A stretch of DNA of 64,000 bases from Rhizobium leguminosarum (lineage in GTDB: Bacteria > Pseudomonadota > Alphaproteobacteria > Rhizobiales > Rhizobiaceae): contig NZ_JAGIOR010000001.1 in the NCBI RefSeq assembly GCF_017876795.1, positions 1,824,501 through 1,888,500 on the forward strand. The letters run 5' to 3'. Shown one piece after another: positions 26,618 through 36,148 of this stretch. A program made the position numbers and the translations under genes. How positions within the stretch are numbered: position 1 is the first letter of the stretch; each line of letters starts with the position of its first letter. The notes under the pieces were generated by a model. It saw only the letters and a list, made by a program, of their open reading frames with translations. It was not told the DNA's origin and made no database searches.

Positions 26618-29600
26618 ATGAACATCTCCAGATTCTTTGTCGACCGCCCGGTCTTTGCCGGCGTTCTTTCGGTCCTCATCGTGGTTGCCGGCCTTATCGG
26701 CTTGCGCTCGCTGCCGATTTCCGAATATCCGGAGGTCGTGCCGCCGTCGATCGTCGTGCGCGCCACCTATCCCGGTGCCAACCCGTCGGTCATTGCCGAA
26801 ACAGTGGCGACGCCGCTCGAAGAGCAGATCAACGGCGTCGAGGGCATGCTCTACATGTCCAGCCAGGCGACATCCGACGGCGTGCTCAACGTGACCGTCA
26901 CCTTCAAGCTCGGCACCGACGCCGACAAGGCGCAGCAGCTCGTGCAGAACCGCGTTTCGCAGGCCGAACCGCGGCTGCCGGCGGAGGTCCGCTCGCTCGG
27001 CATCACAACGGTCAAGAGTTCGCCCAACTTCATCATGGTCGTCAACCTCGTCTCCGACGGGGACAATCACGACATCACCTATCTTCGCAATTACGCGACG
27101 CTGAATATCAAGGATCGGCTCGCCCGGATCGCCGGCGTCGGTCAGGTGCAGGTCTTCGGCGCCGGCGATTATTCCATGCGTGTCTGGATCGACCCACAGA
27201 AGGCTGCCGAGCATGATCTCGCCGCCAGCGACATCAGCAACGCGATCAGCTCCCAGAACGTCCAGGCCGCCGCCGGCATCATCGGCGCATCGCCGAGCCA
27301 GCCGGGTGTCGATCTGCAGCTCAACGTGAATGCTCAGGGCCGCCTGCGCACGCCCGAGGAGTTCGGCAGCATCATCGTCAAGACCGGCGCCAGTGGCGAG
27401 ATCACCCGCCTGCGCGATGTCGCCCGCATCGAACTCGGTGCTGCGGACTATACGCTGCGTTCGCTGCTCGACGGCAAGCCGGCCGTCGCCGTTGCCGTGC
27501 TTCAGGCGCCTGGTTCGAATGCGATCGAAATCGCCGACAATGTGCACGCCACCATGGATCAGCTGCAGCTTGCCATGCCTGAGGGCGTTAAATACGAGAT
27601 CGTCTACGATACGACGAAATTCGTACGTGCCTCGATCGAGAAGGTCATCGACACGCTGCTTGAAGCCATTGCGCTTGTTGTTCTCGTCGTCATCCTGTTC
27701 TTGCAGACGTGGCGCGCCTCGATCATTCCGCTGATCGCAGTTCCGGTATCGATCATCGGCACCTTCGCGGTGATGTATGTCTTCGGCTTCTCGATCAACG
27801 CGCTCAGTCTGTTCGGGCTGGTACTTGCGATCGGTATCGTCGTCGACGACGCAATCGTGGTGGTCGAAAACGTCGAGCGCAATATCGAACAGGGGCTGTC
27901 GCCGCGGGCCGCCACCTACAAGGCGATGAAGGAAGTCTCCGGCCCGATCGTCGCGATCGCGCTGGTCCTCGTCGCGGTCTTCGTTCCGCTCGCCTTCATC
28001 TCCGGCCTGTCCGGTCAGTTCTATCGCCAGTTCGCGCTGACGATCGCAATCTCGACCGTCATCTCGGCCTTCAACTCGCTGACGCTCTCGCCGGCGCTGG
28101 CAGCCCTTCTGCTGAAGAGCCATCATGAGCCAAAGGACTGGCTGACGCGCTTCATGGACGCCATCTTCGGCTGGTTTTTCCGCGGCTTTAACCGTGTCTT
28201 CGGCGCAGGCTCGAATGCCTATGGCAAGGGCGTGGGCGGATTGCTGTCGCGCAAGAGCATCGTCATGGTGATCTATCTGGCGCTGGTCGGTGCGACCTAT
28301 AGCCTGTTCAGTACGGTCCCCGGCGGCTTCGTGCCGTCTCAGGATAAGCAGTATCTGATCGGCTTCGCCCAGTTGCCGGATGCCGCAAGCCTCGACCGCA
28401 CGGAAAATGTCATCAAGCGCATGACCGACATCGCGCTGGCGCAGCCGGGCGTTGCCAATGCGATCGCCTTTCCGGGCCTGTCGATCAACGGCTTCACCAA
28501 CTCCTCGAATGCCGGCATCGTCTTCGTGACGCTGAAGGACTTCGAGGAGCGCAAGACGCCTGATCTCTCCGGGGGCGCCATCGCCATGGCGCTGAACCAG
28601 AAGTTCGGCGCCATCCAGGATGCCTTCATCGCCATGTTCCCGCCGCCGCCGGTCAATGGTCTCGGCACGACGGGCGGCTTCAAGCTGCAGATCGAGGATC
28701 GCGCGGGCCTCGGCAACCAAGCGCTCGACGAGGCCACCAAGGCAGTTCTTGCGAAGGCCTATCAGACGCCTGAGCTCGCCGGGCTGTTCTCCAGCTTCCA
28801 GATCAACGTGCCGCAGCTCTATGCCGATCTCGACCGTGCCAAGGCCGAGCAGCTCGGGGTTTCCGTCACCGACGTCTTCCAGACGCTGCAGATCTATCTC
28901 GGTTCGCTCTATGTGAACGACTTCAATGCCTTCGGCCGCACCTACAGCGTCCGTGTGCAGGCCGATGCCAAATTCCGCGCCCAACCGGAAGATATCGGCC
29001 AGTTGAAGGTCCGTTCGGCATCGGGTGAGATGATCCCGCTTTCGGCCCTGCTGAAGGTGGAGCCGAGCACCGGTCCGGAGCGCGCGAACCGCTATAACGG
29101 CTTCCTTGCTGCCGATATCAACGGCGGTCCGGCGCCCGGCTTCTCGTCCGGTCAGGCGCAGGCCGCGATCGAAAAGATCCTTCACGAGACCCTGCCTGCA
29201 GGCATCGACTTCGAATGGACGGACCTGACCTATCAGCAGATCCTTGCCGGTAACTCCAGTATCGTCGTCTTCCCACTGGCACTGTTGCTTGTCTTCCTGG
29301 TGCTTGCCGCCCAGTATGAAAGTCTGACGCTGCCGCTTGCGATCATCATGATCGTGCCGATGGGTGTGCTGGCCGCGCTGACAGGCGTCTGGCTCACCGG
29401 TGGAGACAACAATATCTTCACCCAGATCGGCCTTGTAGTGCTTGTCGGTCTATCGGCGAAGAACGCGATCCTGATCGTGGAATTCGCCCGCGAACTGGAG
29501 TTTCAGGGAAGGACACCGCGGGAGGCCGCAATCGAGGCAAGCCGCCTTCGTCTTCGTCCGATCCTGATGACCTCCCTGGCCTTTATCATGGGTGTCGTGC

Positions 29601-29818
29601 CGCTCGTCGTCTCCACGGGCGCCGGGGCGGAGATGCGCGCGGCCATGGGTGTCGCAGTTTTCTCGGGCATGATCGGGGTGACCTTCTTCGGCATCTTCAT
29701 GACGCCTGTCTTCTACGTGCTGCTGCGGCGGTTGACGGGCAACCGTCCGCTCGTCCAGCACAAGCCGGACGAGCACAAGGAAGAAGAGGCGGAGGTCATC
29801 CGGCTCGCGGCGGAATAA
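26618..29818 (+). CDS. RND multidrug efflux permease (HAE1 type)
   Basis: A 1066-aa AcrB/MexF-class pump of full length. It opens with FFVDRPVFAGVLSVLIVVAG and keeps the porter landmark PEVVPPSIVVRATYPGANP. TM4 carries the proton-relay aspartates in GIVVDDAIVVVENVERN, and TM10-11 has GLSAKNAILIVEFARELEF. It is clearly different in detail from the pump at 10507-13692, so the two are not a recent duplication. It is the last gene of the operon with the adaptor and probably the hydrolase-like gene, ending at a UUCG-capped hairpin. Confidence 0.93.
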   Translation: MNISRFFVDRPVFAGVLSVLIVVAGLIGLRSLPISEYPEVVPPSIVVRATYPGANPSVIAETVATPLEEQINGVEGMLYMSSQATSDGVLNVTVTFKLGTDADKAQQLVQNRVSQAEPRLPAEVRSLGITTVKSSPNFIMVVNLVSDGDNHDITYLRNYATLNIKDRLARIAGVGQVQVFGAGDYSMRVWIDPQKAAEHDLAASDISNAISSQNVQAAAGIIGASPSQPGVDLQLNVNAQGRLRTPEEFGSIIVKTGASGEITRLRDVARIELGAADYTLRSLLDGKPAVAVAVLQAPGSNAIEIADNVHATMDQLQLAMPEGVKYEIVYDTTKFVRASIEKVIDTLLEAIALVVLVVILFLQTWRASIIPLIAVPVSIIGTFAVMYVFGFSINALSLFGLVLAIGIVVDDAIVVVENVERNIEQGLSPRAATYKAMKEVSGPIVAIALVLVAVFVPLAFISGLSGQFYRQFALTIAISTVISAFNSLTLSPALAALLLKSHHEPKDWLTRFMDAIFGWFFRGFNRVFGAGSNAYGKGVGGLLSRKSIVMVIYLALVGATYSLFSTVPGGFVPSQDKQYLIGFAQLPDAASLDRTENVIKRMTDIALAQPGVANAIAFPGLSINGFTNSSNAGIVFVTLKDFEERKTPDLSGGAIAMALNQKFGAIQDAFIAMFPPPPVNGLGTTGGFKLQIEDRAGLGNQALDEATKAVLAKAYQTPELAGLFSSFQINVPQLYADLDRAKAEQLGVSVTDVFQTLQIYLGSLYVNDFNAFGRTYSVRVQADAKFRAQPEDIGQLKVRSASGEMIPLSALLKVEPSTGPERANRYNGFLAADINGGPAPGFSSGQAQAAIEKILHETLPAGIDFEWTDLTYQQILAGNSSIVVFPLALLLVFLVLAAQYESLTLPLAIIMIVPMGVLAALTGVWLTGGDNNIFTQIGLVVLVGLSAKNAILIVEFARELEFQGRTPREAAIEASRLRLRPILMTSLAFIMGVVPLVVSTGAGAEMRAAMGVAVFSGMIGVTFFGIFMTPVFYVLLRRLTGNRPLVQHKPDEHKEEEAEVIRLAAE

Positions 29819-29850
29819 ACGGAATTCCACCTTCCTTTTGTCGAGTAATT

Positions 29851-29885
29851 CGGGTGGGAACTTCGGTTCCCGCCCGTATCGTTTT
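29851..29885 (+). terminator. UUCG-capped terminator hairpin after the RND pump
   Basis: An 11-bp stem (29851-29861 with 29866-29876, one G-U pair) is closed by a C(UUCG)G tetraloop, a very stable RNA loop. It is followed after a few bases by a short T-rich tract. It lies 33 bases after the pump stop codon. Confidence 0.65.
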
Positions 29886-29963
29886 CGGGCCGATGCGTCA
29901 TCAAAACGGTTGCAACGATGGGTGAGGGGCTTATCAAAGACGAACAACAGTTGGGAGGACTGA

Positions 29964-30875
29964 ATGACAGGTTCGAGCAATGGTCATGACGGGAGGCGGA
30001 TCGCCTTTCTCGGCACCGGCCTGATGGGAGCGCCGATGGCGCGCCGGCTGCTTGGCGCGGGCTTTGCGGTTACCGTCTGGAATCGTGATTCCAGCAAGGC
30101 CGAGGCCCTCGCAGGAGACGGCGCAATCTGTGCGCAAACACCCGCGGATGCCGTTTCGGGTGCCAATGTCGTCATCACCATGCTGACCAACGCCGAGGCG
30201 GTGACGGACGTGCTGTTCGACCGCGGAGCCGCCGATGCGATGGCCTCAGGCGCGACAGTCATCGACATGAGCTCGATCGCCCCGCATTTCGCCCGCGACC
30301 ATTCGGCCAGGCTTTCCGAACGCGGCATCGCTCATGTCGATGCGCCGGTTTCCGGCGGCGTCGTCGGGGCGGATGCCGGTACGTTGGCGATCATGGCCGG
30401 CGGCGAGGAGGACGTGGTCGATGCGCTTGCAGATGTCTTTGCGCCGATGGGGCGCGTGACCCGCGTCGGCCCAAGCGGAGCAGGCCAGCTTGCCAAGCTT
30501 GCCAACCAGCAGATCGTCGCGGTGACGATCGGCGCTGTCGCCGAAGCGATGATGCTGATTACGGCCGGCGGCGGCTCGCCGGCAGCCTTCCGCGATGCCA
30601 TTCGCGGCGGCTTTGCCGAGAGCTGTATCCTTGAACTGCACGGCAAGCGCATGGTCGAAAGGCAGTTTACTCCAGGCGGTTCGTCGAGCAACCAGCTGAA
30701 GGATCTGAACGCTGCCATGGAGACGGCCAACTCCTTGTCGCTGACGCTGCCCCTGACTGCGGCGGTGCACGCCGAATTCAGCGAATTCGTCGCAAACGGC
30801 AATGGCGAAAAAGATCATAGCGCCCTGCTCCTCCACCTCGAAGAGAAGAATGCCCTGCCGGGAGGAAAGAGGTGA
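29964..30875 (+). CDS. beta-hydroxyacid dehydrogenase (3-hydroxyisobutyrate/tartronate semialdehyde reductase family)
   Basis: A 303-aa NAD(P)-dependent beta-hydroxyacid dehydrogenase with a TTGGGAGGACTGA ribosome site. The Rossmann motif is IAFLGTGLMGAPMARRLL, the substrate-binding loop is DAPVSGGVVGADAGTLAIM, and the catalytic Lys lies in GAGQLAKLANQ. Likely substrates are short hydroxyacids such as glycerate/tartronate semialdehyde. Its end overlaps the dehydratase start by four bases, so the two enzymes probably act in one sugar-acid pathway. Confidence 0.85.
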   Translation: MTGSSNGHDGRRIAFLGTGLMGAPMARRLLGAGFAVTVWNRDSSKAEALAGDGAICAQTPADAVSGANVVITMLTNAEAVTDVLFDRGAADAMASGATVIDMSSIAPHFARDHSARLSERGIAHVDAPVSGGVVGADAGTLAIMAGGEEDVVDALADVFAPMGRVTRVGPSGAGQLAKLANQQIVAVTIGAVAEAMMLITAGGGSPAAFRDAIRGGFAESCILELHGKRMVERQFTPGGSSSNQLKDLNAAMETANSLSLTLPLTAAVHAEFSEFVANGNGEKDHSALLLHLEEKNALPGGKR

Positions 30876-32656
30876 CCGACAGCCATTTTGCGAAGCGGCG
30901 CCTGCGGTCGCAGGATTGGTTCGACAATCCTGACCACATCGACATGGCAGCGCTCTATCTTGAGCGTTTCATGAACTACGGTATCACGCCGGAAGAGTTG
31001 CGCTCCGGCAAGCCGATCATCGGGATTGCCCAGAGCGGCAGCGATCTCACGCCCTGCAACAGGGTACATGTCGAGCTTGCCACGCGCGTGCGCGACGGCA
31101 TTCGCGATGCCGGCGGCATTCCGATCGAGTTTCCGACGCATCCGATCTTCGAGAACTGCAAGCGCCCGACGGCAGCACTCGACCGCAATCTTGCCTATCT
31201 CGGCCTCGTTGAAATCCTCTACGGCTATCCGCTCGACGGCGTCGTGCTGACGACCGGCTGCGACAAGACCACGCCTTCGGCGATCATGGCTGCTTCGACG
31301 GTCGATATTCCGGCGATCGTGCTCTCCGGGGGCCCCATGCTCGACGGCTGGCACGAAGGGGAACTGGCGGGCTCCGGCACGGTGATCTGGCGGATGCGGC
31401 GAAAATATGCGGCAGGCGAGATCGATCGGGAAGAATTCCTGCAGGCGGCGCTCGATTCGGCACCTTCCGTCGGCCATTGCAATACGATGGGCACGGCTTC
31501 GACGATGAACGCCCTTGCCGAGGCGCTCGGCCTTTCGCTGACCGGTTGCGGCGCCATTCCGGCTGCCTACCGCGAACGCGGCCAGATGGCCTACCGTACC
31601 GGGCGGCGCGCCGTCGAGATCGTCTTCGAGGATCTGAAGCCGTCGGATATTCTGACCCGGGCGGCGTTCCTCAATGCCATCCGCACCAATTCGGCGATCG
31701 GCGGCTCGACCAATGCGCAGCCGCACCTAGCTGCGATGGCCAAGCACGCCGGCGTCGAGCTTCATCCCGACGACTGGCAGGTGCACGGCTTCGATATCCC
31801 GCTGCTGGCCAATGTCCAACCGGCCGGGGCCTATCTCGGCGAGCGCTTTCATCGCGCCGGCGGCACGCCGGCGATCATGTGGGAATTGCTGCAGGCCGGA
31901 AAGCTCGATGGCAACTGTCGCACGGTGACGGGCAGGACGATGGCCGAAAACCTGCAGGGCAAGGAAGCGCGCGACCGCGAGGTTATCCGGCCATTCGGTG
32001 AGCCGCTGAAGGAGCGAGCCGGCTTCCTTGTTCTCAAGGGCAATCTCTTCGATTTCGCGATCATGAAGATGAGTGTCGTCTCGGAGGATTTCCGCCGGCG
32101 CTACCTGCAGGAGCCGGGGCGTGAAGGCGTCTTCGAGGGCAGGGCAGTGGTTTTTGACGGGTCCGAGGACTATCACAAGCGCATCAACGATCCGGAACTC
32201 GGCATCGACGAAAATACCATCCTTGTCATCCGCGGCGCCGGGCCGCTCGGCTGGCCCGGTTCGGCTGAGGTCGTCAACATGCAGCCGCCGGATCATCTGC
32301 TGAAACGCGGCATAAGCAGCCTGCCGACGATCGGCGATGGCCGCCAATCGGGCACGGCCGACAGCCCCTCGATCCTCAATGCTTCGCCGGAAAGTGCTGC
32401 CGGCGGCGGTCTCGCCTGGCTTCGCACCGGCGATGTCATCTGCATCGACTTCAATCAGGGGCACTGCAACATGCTGGTCGACGAGACTGAAATCGAACGG
32501 CGCAAGGCCGAGGGAATTCCGCCGGTGCCGGCGGACGCGACGCCGTGGCAGCAGATCTATCGCCGCTCGGTCACGCAACTGTCGGACGGTGCAGTTCTGG
32601 AGGGAGCCGCAGAATTTCGTCAGATCGCAAAAAACCCGCCGCGGCACAACCACTGA
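30872..32656 (+). CDS. IlvD/Edd-family sugar-acid dehydratase (xylonate/arabinonate type)
   Basis: A 594-aa Fe-S dehydratase beginning at a GTG that overlaps the previous gene. Cluster and active-site segments are seen: TTGCDKTTPSAIMAA, VGHCNTMGTASTMNALAEA and IGGSTNAQPHLAAMAKHAGV. The length and motif spellings fit the pentonate dehydratase branch (D-xylonate or L-arabinonate) rather than IlvD or Edd themselves. Pairing with a beta-hydroxyacid dehydrogenase supports use of plant-derived sugar acids. Exact substrate unproven. Confidence 0.87.
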   Translation: MTDSHFAKRRLRSQDWFDNPDHIDMAALYLERFMNYGITPEELRSGKPIIGIAQSGSDLTPCNRVHVELATRVRDGIRDAGGIPIEFPTHPIFENCKRPTAALDRNLAYLGLVEILYGYPLDGVVLTTGCDKTTPSAIMAASTVDIPAIVLSGGPMLDGWHEGELAGSGTVIWRMRRKYAAGEIDREEFLQAALDSAPSVGHCNTMGTASTMNALAEALGLSLTGCGAIPAAYRERGQMAYRTGRRAVEIVFEDLKPSDILTRAAFLNAIRTNSAIGGSTNAQPHLAAMAKHAGVELHPDDWQVHGFDIPLLANVQPAGAYLGERFHRAGGTPAIMWELLQAGKLDGNCRTVTGRTMAENLQGKEARDREVIRPFGEPLKERAGFLVLKGNLFDFAIMKMSVVSEDFRRRYLQEPGREGVFEGRAVVFDGSEDYHKRINDPELGIDENTILVIRGAGPLGWPGSAEVVNMQPPDHLLKRGISSLPTIGDGRQSGTADSPSILNASPESAAGGGLAWLRTGDVICIDFNQGHCNMLVDETEIERRKAEGIPPVPADATPWQQIYRRSVTQLSDGAVLEGAAEFRQIAKNPPRHNH

Positions 32657-32725
32657 TCCTTAAGCTGTGGCAGACCGCAAGCCCTGTGATCCAAAAGGAG
32701 AATTCCGTAACCAACAGTTCACCTA

Positions 32726-33884
32726 GTCACCTGGAACCAAAGTAAGCGTCATTTTGTTTGGCTTCTGTCACGAGAGCAGGAGTTGATCGATGGTTGGCAG
32801 GCGGGCGGACCTCGTCGTTCTGAGCGACGCGGATAGAAGTTTTCTCGAATCTCAGGTTCGCCGGCTTAAAGCGCCACGCTCCTTATCGGATCGCTGCCGG
32901 ATGGTCTTGCTGTGCGCGCAGGGTCTGCAAAGCAAGGACGTTGCCGAACGCCTGGGCGTTCATGAGCACACGGTTGGCAAATGGCGCCGCCGGTTCGTAC
33001 AGGATGGTATGGAAGGGTTGACGGATGAATATCGTGCCGGCCGACCGCGAACTGTCTCCGACGCGCAGGTTGCCCAGGTCGTCGAACGTACCTTGAACAC
33101 CACCCCCAAGGATGCCACGCACTGGTCCATCCGTTCGATGGCAGCCGATAGCGGACTGTCGCATACCACCATTCGTCGGATTTGGACCGCATTCGGCCTG
33201 CAGCCGCACCGTGCCGAGACATTCAAGCTTTCCTCTGATCCGCTCTTCGTCGACAAGGTGCAGGACATCGTCGGCCTCTATATGTCGCCCCCGGACCGGG
33301 CGATCGTGCTCTGCGTGGATGAGAAATCGCAAATCCAGGCACTGGATCGCGAGCAGCCTGTGCTGCCCATGGCGCCGGGTGTCGCCGAACGACGGACCCA
33401 TACCTATGTCCGCAACGGCACGACATCGCTGTTCGCCGCGCTCGACATTGCCACTGGGGCAGTGATCGGCCATTGCTACAAGCGTCACCGGGCCACTGAG
33501 TTCCTCGACTTCCTGAAGCGGATTGATGCCGAAATGCCCAATGGACCAGACGTGCATCTGGTGATGGACAACTATGCGACCCACAAGACGCCAAGGATCA
33601 AGGCCTGGCTCGCGCGCCGCCCGCACTGGCATGTTCACTTCACGCCAACGTCGGCATCCTGGATCAATCAGGTCGAGCGCTGGTTCGCAGAGTTGACGCG
33701 AAAACAGTTGCAGCGCGGCGTACACCGATCCACCGCAGAGTTGGAAGCCGACATCGACGCCTTCATCGAAAGTCACAACGAAAACCCAACCCCATACAAG
33801 TGGGTCAAATCCGCCGACCAGATCCTCGCATCCGTCAAGCGATTCTGCCAAAAGACAATGAACCGAACTTCAGATTCAGGTGAC
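32726..33884 (+). mobile_element. IS630-family insertion sequence
   Basis: A 1159-bp element bounded by imperfect inverted repeats starting GTCACCTG and ending CAGGTGAC (matches continue with gaps over about 25 bases). It is flanked on both sides by TA, the target duplicated by IS630-type transposases. It carries one transposase gene. It inserted between the dehydratase gene and the GGDEF-EAL gene, 64 bases before the latter's start. Confidence 0.9.
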
Positions 33885-33887
33885 TAG
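32790..33887 (+). CDS. IS630-family transposase
   Basis: A 365-aa transposase with AGGAG seven bases before its ATG. The N-terminal helix-turn-helix region is seen in [21 protein letters not shown] and a second DNA-binding part in [13 protein letters not shown]. The DDE catalytic residues lie in [28 protein letters not shown] and [16 protein letters not shown]. No frameshift or stop interrupts it, so it looks active. Its TAG stop uses the TA of the right-hand target duplication plus the next genomic base. Confidence 0.93.
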   Translation: MVGRRADLVVLSDADRSFLESQVRRLKAPRSLSDRCRMVLLCAQGLQSKDVAERLGVHEHTVGKWRRRFVQDGMEGLTDEYRAGRPRTVSDAQVAQVVERTLNTTPKDATHWSIRSMAADSGLSHTTIRRIWTAFGLQPHRAETFKLSSDPLFVDKVQDIVGLYMSPPDRAIVLCVDEKSQIQALDREQPVLPMAPGVAERRTHTYVRNGTTSLFAALDIATGAVIGHCYKRHRATEFLDFLKRIDAEMPNGPDVHLVMDNYATHKTPRIKAWLARRPHWHVHFTPTSASWINQVERWFAELTRKQLQRGVHRSTAELEADIDAFIESHNENPTPYKWVKSADQILASVKRFCQKTMNRTSDSGD

Positions 33888-33948
33888 TCGCGAGTTCGGT
33901 GATCGGAACAAGCCTTCATTAATGCTGGCCTGAGACCATATTGCAGTT

Positions 33949-35775
33949 ATGCAAGTTTCCAAGGCTGAGACCGCGTTGCCAGAAAACAAAGCCACACGAT
34001 CCGAACAAGAGTTTCAGGATCTTCTGCGCCGGCTCGAACTCGCTCTCGATGCATCCCGGATCGGTGTCTGGGAGCACAGCATCGCAAAGGGCGGGATCTT
34101 GTGGGATGCGCAGATGCACCGTCTCTACGAGACCGGCCAGACATGTCGGGAAGTGCCGGCATGGTTATGGTCGAATGCGATCCATCCCGACGATCGTGAG
34201 CAAGCCGAACGCGACTTCGACCAGGCGATTGCAACACGCGGCGCCTATAATTCGCAATTTCGGATCGTACTGCCGAGCGGCGAAATCCGCCACCTGCGCT
34301 CACGCGCTCATTTCTACGTGGATGCAGAGGGTTTTCCCTCCTTCATCGGCGCCGAATGGGATGTGACTGCCGACATAGTGCTCAATGCCGAACTCGCGCG
34401 GCAGAAAATGGTGGCCGAGGCGAAGGCGGTGGCGCTCGAGGAAAGCAATGCCCGCATCGAGCATGTCGCCGATCACGATTATCTCACCGGCTTGCCGAAC
34501 CGGCGCCTTCTCGACAAGCGGCTCACCGAGCTGCCGGCTGACAAGAGCATCGCGACGCTTGGCGTCCTGCATCTCGACCTCGACCAGTTCAAGCAGATCA
34601 ACGACAGCCACGGTCACGCGGCAGGCGACGCCGTGCTCAGGGCCGCAGCGCTTCGCATCACTGCCGCGATTCCTGCAAATGGCATGGTTGCCCGCGTTGG
34701 CGGTGACGAATTTGTCATCGTGTTGGTCAATTTCAGCGATCTCACTGAGCTGAAGCTGATTACCGAGGACCTTCAGCGGCGGCTGCGCAAGAAGATCCGT
34801 TTCGGCCACGAGATGCTGCAATCCGGCGCCTCGATCGGCGTTTCCTGGAGCGGCGATCGGCGGGCGCGCAACCTGCTTGCCGAATCCGATCTGGCGCTCT
34901 ACCAGGCCAAGAAGCTCGGGCGCAACCGCGTCGAATTCTTCACGCGGCAACTGCAGGAGGATCTGCGCGCCAAGCGTCGCCTCGCCGAAGAGCTGAAGCT
35001 CGGGTTGGAGCGCGGCGAAATCGTTCCCTACTATCAGGTGCAGCTCGACGCCCGGACCCAGGAAGTCATCGGCTTTGAGGCGCTGGCGCGCTGGAAACAT
35101 CCCGACAAGGGCGTGCTCGCCCCGGGGATATTCCTGAAGATCGCCGACGAGCACGGGCTTGCGGCGGAGATCGATGCGGCGATCCTCAAGAGCGTTCTCG
35201 AAGACCGGCTGTCCTGGCTGTCTCGCGGCCTTGCGGTTCCGCGCATCGCCGTCAACATCTCGGGGTCGCGCCTTGCCGATCCGACGTTGCTCGGCAAGCT
35301 GAGGAAACTCGACATTCCGCCCGACGCGATCGTCTTCGAACTGGTCGAGACGATTTTCCTCGACGACAGCGACGAAAAGCTGCTCGATCATATCGGCGAT
35401 ATCAAACAGATGGGTATCGACATCGAGATCGATGATTTCGGATCGGGCCATGCCTCGCTCATCGGTCTCGTCAAGCTGCGGCCGAAACGGTTGAAGATCG
35501 ATCGGCAGCTCATCGCCGAAGTCGTCAGCTCCGCCGAACAGCGGCGTGTGGTGGGTTCGATCGTGGAAATCGCCAAGGCGCTCGACGTCGAGGTGATCGC
35601 CGAGGGCATCGAGACCGAGGCGCATGCCGTCGTGCTGGCGCAGCTCGGCTGTGATGGCCTGCAAGGATACGCGTTTGGTTATCCCGCACCGGCGGCCGAG
35701 ACAGCTCGTCTCTTCTCACCGATGGCGAGCGGGATGGAAAAGAAGAAGACCGTGATGAGCGGAGCGACGCGGTGA
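33949..35775 (+). CDS. PAS-GGDEF-EAL cyclic-di-GMP protein
   Basis: A 608-aa cytoplasmic protein. Residues about 20-145 form a PAS sensor (LDASRIGVWEHS, AIHPDDREQAERDF, GAEWDVTAD). A short helix links this to the diguanylate cyclase domain with an intact VGGDEF, and then to an EAL phosphodiesterase domain with FEALARW, FELVET, IDDFGSGHASL, KIDRQLI and AEGIETEAHA, all key metal and substrate residues kept. The RxxD inhibitory site upstream of GGDEF is absent (IPAN there). Net activity cannot be predicted. The IS630 element ends 64 bases upstream and may alter its promoter. Confidence 0.92.
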   Translation: MQVSKAETALPENKATRSEQEFQDLLRRLELALDASRIGVWEHSIAKGGILWDAQMHRLYETGQTCREVPAWLWSNAIHPDDREQAERDFDQAIATRGAYNSQFRIVLPSGEIRHLRSRAHFYVDAEGFPSFIGAEWDVTADIVLNAELARQKMVAEAKAVALEESNARIEHVADHDYLTGLPNRRLLDKRLTELPADKSIATLGVLHLDLDQFKQINDSHGHAAGDAVLRAAALRITAAIPANGMVARVGGDEFVIVLVNFSDLTELKLITEDLQRRLRKKIRFGHEMLQSGASIGVSWSGDRRARNLLAESDLALYQAKKLGRNRVEFFTRQLQEDLRAKRRLAEELKLGLERGEIVPYYQVQLDARTQEVIGFEALARWKHPDKGVLAPGIFLKIADEHGLAAEIDAAILKSVLEDRLSWLSRGLAVPRIAVNISGSRLADPTLLGKLRKLDIPPDAIVFELVETIFLDDSDEKLLDHIGDIKQMGIDIEIDDFGSGHASLIGLVKLRPKRLKIDRQLIAEVVSSAEQRRVVGSIVEIAKALDVEVIAEGIETEAHAVVLAQLGCDGLQGYAFGYPAPAAETARLFSPMASGMEKKKTVMSGATR

Positions 35776-36148
35776 TCCGTCAGCGGGCGGCCGCCACCGC
35801 GCCCGGTTTCAACAGCGGTTTTGCCGGCTTCCGGAAGTGATTTTCGGCCGAAATGCCTTTTCGGCCTTTCGGATCGGCCAGACGATATCTTTTCGGTGCA
35901 GCGTTTTATTCGCGGCGGCAGGAAGATAATTGGCGCGCAAGTAATTTTCTTGAGCTTGCATCGGCATTGTTTCATGGTAATGCGGAAACGAAGCTTTCTG
36001 CATTGCATCGAAAAATGATTATACGCGTCGTCACGTCCATCAACGCGGCTCTCCATCATTTGCAGGTGCAATCGGGGAGCTGGGGACCTGACAATTGCTT
36101 TGCCATTGCCGGGATGGACTTGCGGGACATGCAATCTGGGAAAGTCGC
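35776..36148. other. intergenic region, AT-richer, no gene seen
   Basis: About 370 bases between the GGDEF-EAL gene and the acetyltransferase gene. Several short CGGCC/GGCCG dyads (TTTTCGGCCGAAATG...TTTTCGGCC) lie near 35845-35885 and may form a weak terminator. Short frames here lack support. Confidence 0.45.

Noticed and set aside
26486..29185. 899-codon open frame on the minus strand
   Set aside because: It lies wholly antisense to the RND pump gene, is rich in Arg, Asp and Gly with no family motif, and arises from the codon bias of the real gene. The plus-strand frame has full AcrB-type motifs.
25291..29818. Possibility that the second RND pair is a recent duplicate of the first (10507-14867)
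   Set aside because: Pump and adaptor sequences differ throughout apart from family motifs, and the operon structures differ (4-bp overlap versus 136-bp gap).
34300..35664. 454-codon open frame on the minus strand
   Set aside because: Antisense to the GGDEF-EAL gene, which is clearly real by its motifs.
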